Origin: Paramecium pentaurelia
Lineage: Eukaryota; Ciliophora; Oligohymenophorea; Peniculida; Parameciidae
Reading direction: 5' to 3'
DNA: 64,000 nucleotides
NCBI GenBank assembly: GCA_905183005.1
Contig: CAJJDO010000146.1
Coordinates: forward strand, 65,151-129,150
The notes under the pieces are model-generated. The model was given only the letters and a program-made list of their open reading frames with translations, searched no databases and had not been told where the DNA came from. Position 1 is the stretch's first letter. Every line of letters starts with the position of its first letter. This document shows, piece by piece, positions 58,524-64,000 of the stretch. A program made the position numbers and the translations under genes.

Positions 58524-59682
58524 ATGAAATTCATTATTTTGGTTACCCTTCTGATTTGCACTTTAGGTCAACAACCTGAATTTTTATAATAAATAGCTTC
58601 AAATAGTTTTGGTCGCCAAATACTACAAACTATTCAACTTGAATTAACATAAGAGTAATTGTCTATGTTTAAATTATATTAGAAATGCTGCCAGATAAAT
58701 TTATACTATGTTAAACAAGCTTTTCTATGATTTAAGAGATGAAGATGCACGATCTAGTAAAGCTAATGGAGAAAGGTAAGCTTAATGTGTTGATCAGTTT
58801 TCATAAATTAATTAAATATAAGAGAAGGCTGTTGTAGCTAAAGCTGATTATGAAAGATAAATACCAGGAAAATAAGAAGAATTAACCAATAAATTGAATT
58901 AAGTAGAATAAAAGAATGCTGAAATTCAAAGAAATGATCAATTATAAATTAATTTTTCTGAATAAAGAAGAAAAGAACATTAATTATATGAACAAAAAAG
59001 AGATGAATTGATAGGATTAATTAATGGTTTAAAATAAGCATAACAAATCATTAGATAATTATAAACATCACATCCAGGAGGTGCTTTAGTTTAATTAAAA
59101 GATCATCATGAATAATTATGTAAATATAATAAATTATATATATATAGTGAAGAACTATGCTTAGAATTCAGAATTTAAGAGTATTACTTCATTATTAATG
59201 GAATTATGTTCTGATGCTAAAATACATTCAGATAATGATAATGTTTAAGTAATTGTAGATATTATTAATGATTTAATTGAAAGTATATATGATGTTCAAA
59301 AGAGAGAAATGTATGCTGAAGATTGGGCTGAGAAATTCTTTTAATAAGATTTGTATATATATTATTTATATTTAGGATTCGACTCTAAAAAGAAAATGTT
59401 AGATTGTCAGGATAAATAGCTGATGATTAAGCAGCTGCTGAATTTGCATAATAAAGATTAGAAGATCTCTAATAATAAGCACTTCTTTAATAAATTATAT
59501 ATGATAATAAAGAAATTGAAAGAAAATCATTTGAAATTGCTTGTAAAGAAGACAACAATGCAGCTGAACAAGCTAGAGTCTCTAGAAATGAATAAATCTA
59601 GATTGTACTTTAATTGTTAGAATTATTTGAAAATAATTTTAATGACAGAACAAGAGCAGCACTTTTGGAAATTGTTGTTTGA
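58524..59682 (+). CDS. Trichocyst matrix protein (TMP family)
   Basis: ATG 58524 encodes MKFIILVTLLICTLGQQPEF, a signal peptide; TGA 59680-59682; about 360 residues. Three introns of 22-26 nt (near 58659-58680, 59120-59145 and 59354-59376). The body is an acidic coiled helix: KAVVAKADYERQIPGK, QNAEIQRNDQLQINFSEQ, LCSDAKIHSDNDN, ADDQAAAEFAQQRLEDL and RTRAALLEIVV. The composition (Gln, Glu, Ala-rich, one short Cys stretch) matches TMPs. It differs in sequence from the TMP at 55240, so the two are distinct family members. It starts 77 bp after the hydrolase stop. Confidence 0.82.
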
Positions 59683-59732
59683 TGAAACATTAATAATACA
59701 ATCATAAATTCTATAAATTATAAGAATAAACT

Positions 59733-61796
59733 TCAAAAATCTAATAAATCTTTCTTTCTATTTAATATTGTTTCATATTCTTCACTACATTCTTTATGAA
59801 ATATATATTTGAAATTATTTATAACACAACATCTTGGTTCCTTATCTTCACTTGTTACTAATTCTAAACATAAAAAACATGTAAAATCATTATGAACTGA
59901 ACATTTACTTTAATCTAATGTAACCAATTATTTTTCAACCATCCTTTAACAATCTTTACACTTTATACAAGGAAAAAAAGGTATTTCTATTTAATCTTCT
60001 TCTTCTTCTCCTTTTGTCTCTTTCATAATATCCTATGCAATCATATTCTAACAATTTGGATCTATACCACCAAGTGTATAAAATACTTATTATGAAATCT
60101 AATATCCTTTCAAATCAGGAATTTATTAAACTACTTAATCAATTAAATTTTAAGTTGTTGGATGACCTTTCTCAATTAAATAATCTTTAGCTTTCTAAAT
60201 CTTCTCATTTTATGTATAATTTACTGGTATCTTAGATTCATCTCCTATCTATTCAAATTTTAAAATAGGAATCACTTTTGGTTGATTATTTACCTTTATT
60301 ATTTATTCTTATAATTTTTAATAATCCACTTTTACTCTATTTTAATACATCCATTTCCCTAAAGCAACAGCCTTGAATAATTATTTAAGTCTATTAAAAA
60401 TTGGATAATGAATTGCTATTTAATCATATAATTCACTAAACTTTTAAGCAAATTAGTATGACATATCATTAATATCCTAAGCTTATTTATCTTATAATTA
60501 TGAATTAATTCTCTCTATTTATCTAGCTTAACACATTATTTTTATATCATTTATTACATAATTATTATCTTTGAATTGATAAGTGCATGATTATGGTACT
60601 AACCAAAATCTACATAATAATTTTGTAAATTATCCCTTTCCAAATGCTATACATGATTTTAAACCTTTATCTGAAAGTTCTTTAGGATATTAAAAAGGTG
60701 TTTTGCCATCATCTTAAACTCCAAGACTCATTAATTTAAGTAAATAATCTGTTTCAAAGAGTATTTAAGCAAATTCTGTATCTTGAATAATATTCCTATT
60801 AACAAACTTATCTGGCCAACAAACTTTCTCTTATTATTTGAATTCTTCCTAGTTTGATTATACTATTGGATCTAAACTAAAGCATATGCCTTTATGTTTA
60901 TCATCTAAATTTGGATCATTATAAACTAATAATACAGTTGCTAAATCAGACAAATGAATATTATCACTTTTATCTAATAAAAATTATGCTGTCTATTTAT
61001 TTACTCCTTTTATTTTATTCAATTTCTATAGATTTATTCTATTATCATTCTATTAAATTTCTTTTTAATTGACTTTTAATTTATCAACTACTTGTTGTTG
61101 ATTAATAGGTTTTTAAGATGCCTTTGGTTAATTGATTTTTGATTTAATATCTTTCATTTGATTATTCTTTATATTTATACCTTACTAATTGTTAGGTGTA
61201 CCTCTATTACTTTAAGTCTTATCTATATTCAAAAGTCCTTATGAGATTCGTTCTTAGATTTTGCTAAGTCTATTATTGAGATCCTTTTCAAATTTCCTAA
61301 TATGTGGTTTAAGTTCACAAAATTTTTAAAATTATTTCTTTCTTGCATCAATAATACTTTTTTATAATCTATTTTATTCAATATTATTTGCAATTGAAAT
61401 AATGTTTTTATTGAATATACCATCTAAGGTTGAATTACAAGCTTTTTGTATTATGAGAGTAGCATTTTCAGATCCTATATTAATAACCATATCAAAATAT
61501 AAATAACAAGTTCTTAAATCTAGAATTTTATCACACTTATTTTTAATAAATATATCAAGATAATATTCTTTAATATCCTCTTTAGTGAGTAAGGAAACAT
61601 CTTTAATTTATTAATTTACCATATTTTAGTTTTATTTTTATTTCTTATTTCTATATTGATTATAAGAATCTTATGATATACGAGAGTTGTTAGGTTGGTT
61701 CTAATATTCTTATTGATATATTTAACCTCCTTCTGTTTCTAAAACAAATGGTAATAAAAGTTCAAATCGTTCCATCAATTACTAATCAAATCCCAT
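59733..61796 (-). CDS. Protein with possible GH108-like N-terminus and LIM-like C-terminus
   Basis: ATG 61796, TGA 59733-59735, about 670 residues. The first ~140 residues recall glycoside hydrolase family 108 (lysozyme-like): MERFELLLPFVLETEGG (family F...L..VL..EGG, with the catalytic Glu), then after a Gln/Asn-rich insert SLLTKEDIKEYYLDIFIKN and LYFDMVINIGSENATLIIQK (family LT...A..IY...Y and FD.AVN.G...A...LQ). The DPGG..T..GI segment is missing, so catalysis is doubtful. A long Gln/Lys-rich linker follows, then a helical region with PIFNRLKQLFKAVALGKWMY. The last ~80 residues have eight or more Cys/His in LIM-like order: PCIKCKDCQ, KCSVHNDFTCFLC, PRCCVINN, FHKEC. Domain names are by eye; no signal peptide is seen. 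Confidence 0.62.
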
Positions 61797-61876
61797 AGAA
61801 ATTTTCTTTTTATGAATAAATTAAAAATAAAATAAAAGTTTATTATAATTAAATAATGACATCACAAAAGATATTG

Positions 61877-63189
61877 TCAATTTAATATTTTAGAATTTTG
61901 AGCTAGATTTGATAAATTCTTTTCAAGTTAACTAACCTTTTAACTAAAAATATATTTTTTTATTACTTCAAGACTTTTTCATCAGCTTAACTAACATTAA
62001 TTAAACTCTAATCTAAATTTTCAGCATCTTTCTTTAATCTTCTTTAAAGTTCTTGTTAAGCTCTACGTACAAGTTCATTAGACATTTTCTCTAATGATTT
62101 TTATTCATTTAATTATTAAGTTGATTTTATCAATTATTTAAATCTTAAATCTTTCAATCTCTCTTATCTTTAATAATTTTCAATAAGATCTAATTATTTT
62201 AATTTCATTTTCTCTTTCTTTAAATATTTCTAATTTTCTGTATCTTCTTTTCTTTTTTATGAGAAATCTTCAAGCAATTAAAACTTCTTTTATAAACTTT
62301 CAACTTTATCAAATTACTAAGATTTAATATTCTTTAAACTCTTTTCAATTTTCTTTTTTCTTAATTTTTCTTCTTTAATTTTTAATTATTCTTCCTTCTC
62401 TTTAGATTATCTTAAGGCTATTGAAAATGATTATAAAATTACCTTTTAAATCCTCTTCTTTAGTAGCCAATTTCTTAACAATTGACTAAACCAAAGATTC
62501 TTCTCTTTATTATGTTTTTAATTTGTATTATCTTAACTTTTCTTCATGTAAAGTACTTCTCATAGTTAATCTTTCTAATTTGGATTCCCATATCTGTCTA
62601 TCTTTATTTTATGAAGTCTCAGCCCATTTCTATTCTATTTGATTCATTGTTGATGCCAAGTGTAAATTGTATTCTTTATCTTATATTTATTTTCTTTATT
62701 TAATAATATGTCTTCTTTCTTAATATTTTCTTTCTTATTCCTCTAATTCTTTCTTTTACTATAATTCATCTTCTTCTAATTTCTTACGTCTTATTTATAT
62801 ATATAAATGAATTACATTTTCTCAAATTTTTCAGCTTACTTTTATTTATCTTCTAATAATTTTCTTTATTTTTCTCTTTCTTTTTCTTTAATTTCATTAA
62901 ACTTTTTCTATGCAGCTCTTTTTAATTCTTTTTTTTTAATTTCTTTCTAATGTGCTATTTTTTATTGCAATTCCTCAATCTTTTTCTCTCTTTCAATCAT
63001 ATCATGTTATAATTTTTATCTTTTTTTTTCATTCTCTAATTAATGTTGTACTTCTTTGGCTTTCACTTATAATTATTTCTTATATTTTGCTATCTCCTTT
63101 TCTAATTGCTATTCTAATACTAGAATAGGATCCTCATCATCAAATGAAAGATAGGAATCATCCTTATCTTCATTATTTATGTTACTCAT
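61877..63189 (-). CDS. Long coiled-coil protein
   Basis: ATG 63189 to TGA 61877-61879, with introns of about 23-30 nt (one near 61935-61957, one near 62798-62830). Begins MSNINNEDKDDSYLSFDDED and is then almost entirely charged helix: VLEQQLEKEIAKYKKQLQVK, EREKKIEELQQKIAHQK, KELKRAAQKKFNEIKEKER. Roughly 400 residues. Coiled-coil structure, ciliary or cytoskeletal, is the natural reading; no named family. Internal splices were not all traced, so the exact protein is approximate. Confidence 0.68.
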
Positions 63190-63502
63190 CTTCTTATTGT
63201 ATGTCTCAATCAAATCATTCACTAATCTTAAATAATTAAAATTTCATACTCCTCATCTCTCTAATAACTCTACTCCAAATGTAGATTTGTGATGGCTTTT
63301 TATTTCTTGATTATCACTTTACGCATCTTGCTTATTTCTTACAAAGCACCTATTTTAATCCATTTTCCGTTTTACTTTCAGTCTTTTTCATGTAATGATC
63401 ATATCTCATTTTTTAAACATTTTCGCTTATTCCTGGTTCTGCAAACTCTTCAAATGTTCTATATTATAGAATTATAAAACAATTACTTAAATTAAAAGAT
63501 TT
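63190..63502. other. Spacer
   Basis: About 310 bp between the coiled-coil gene start and a possible small gene at 63503. Nothing recognised. Confidence 0.45.
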
Positions 63503-63892
63503 ATGGATCATATCCTAAAGCTAGGCATGCTTCTCTTGTTTTTGGTGAGTCTGGCTTTATTGTAAAAGTCTTCCGAGTATGGGAAAATACTATGCCTCTC
63601 CTAGTGTTACGATGAGTCTACTCCAATAAGTTATCTATATTCATATATATTTTATTATTTAATTTAATTGAATTAATCTAAAATCAGCGTATTTTCATAT
63701 TTAATTTTAATATTCTTATTATATCATATAGAATTAAACTTAGTTCAAGATGAATTTCACTAAGATAAAACAAGAACAAAGATGCTGAAGGTATAATAGA
63801 CTATTTTACTTTAAAAAATATACTAAAAAGTATAAATGATTCTTTATAAAAAGTAATTATATTAATAAAGAGTAATATTCTGTTGTATTTGA
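63503..63892 (+). CDS. Possible small secreted protein (uncertain)
   Basis: ATG 63503 opens a good signal-peptide-like start (MDHILKLGMLLLFLVSLALL) followed by QKSSEYGKILCLSQCYDEST with two Cys. After about 45 codons the composition turns hydrophobic and AT-driven, so an unrecognised intron or an early end is likely; the open frame reaches TGA 63890-63892. Only the first ~130 bases carry convincing coding signal. Confidence 0.35.
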
Positions 63893-64000
63893 ATGATTAT
63901 ATTTAGTATAAATTTTAGGGAGTGTCTTTACTTTTTATATTTGTCATATCAATTTGTAAACTAATCATAATTAACTAGATAAATTTTATTTACATATCTT

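Noticed and set aside
1..64000. tRNA or rRNA genes
   Set aside because: I looked for GGTTCGAATCC-type B boxes and conserved rRNA stretches and found none; a covariance-model scan would be decisive.

Overview
The window is macronuclear-type DNA of a ciliate, most likely a Paramecium species. TAA and TAG run through every recognisable protein where glutamine is expected, and only TGA ends genes. Introns are tiny (about 19-35 nt, GT...AG) and every gene model here was joined across them by eye. The sequence is strongly AT-rich, spacers are often tens of bases, and two trichocyst matrix proteins are present. All coordinates come from manual reading-frame tracing in this code. Genomic spans include introns; start codons are the least certain part.

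Layout. 1-9.05 kb: CNOT11 (CCR4-NOT), a small beta-sandwich/coil protein, SRP72, a small MGTC-starting protein, a six-segment membrane protein, mitochondrial-type Met-tRNA formyltransferase and a ciliate-type hypothetical. 9.07-16.87 kb: one very long secreted protein with five pairs of jelly-roll-like modules joined by proline-rich linkers. 17-23.3 kb: a small coiled protein and a long secreted-protein gene with several lesions, whose 5' part is present twice around a single N. 23.5-28.9 kb (minus): DDX41-like helicase, LRRC23-like leucine-rich protein, an unknown protein. 29.9-32.3 kb (plus): thioredoxin and a membrane protein. 32.4-34.6 kb (minus): LpxB-like glycosyltransferase and a REEP/DP1 protein. 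35-37.2 kb: a pterin-carbinolamine-dehydratase-like gene, also duplicated around a single N. 37.3-39.2 kb (minus): Rab1-like GTPase and a repeat-rich protein. 39.5-41 kb: PA-domain sorting receptor. 41.1-45.8 kb (minus): FAD protein, PP1 catalytic subunit, Mei2-like RNA-binding protein. 46.35-53.2 kb (plus): a large TmcB-like multispan protein and a type I membrane protein. 54.2-59.7 kb: a jacalin-like protein with a YPQQQ tail, two trichocyst matrix proteins and an alpha/beta hydrolase. 59.7-63.2 kb (minus): a protein with a possible GH108-like region and a LIM-like end, and a long coiled coil.

The genes are mostly unrelated housekeeping, secretory-pathway and surface functions, as expected for a ciliate somatic chromosome. 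Secretion recurs: SRP72 (targeting), Rab1 and the sorting receptor (traffic), REEP (ER shaping), and two trichocyst matrix proteins plus the giant jelly-roll protein (cargo). The two N-flanked duplications look like assembly joins, not biology. The most unusual gene products are the giant modular secreted protein, the LpxB-like enzyme, and the gene combining a lysozyme-like region with a zinc-binding end.
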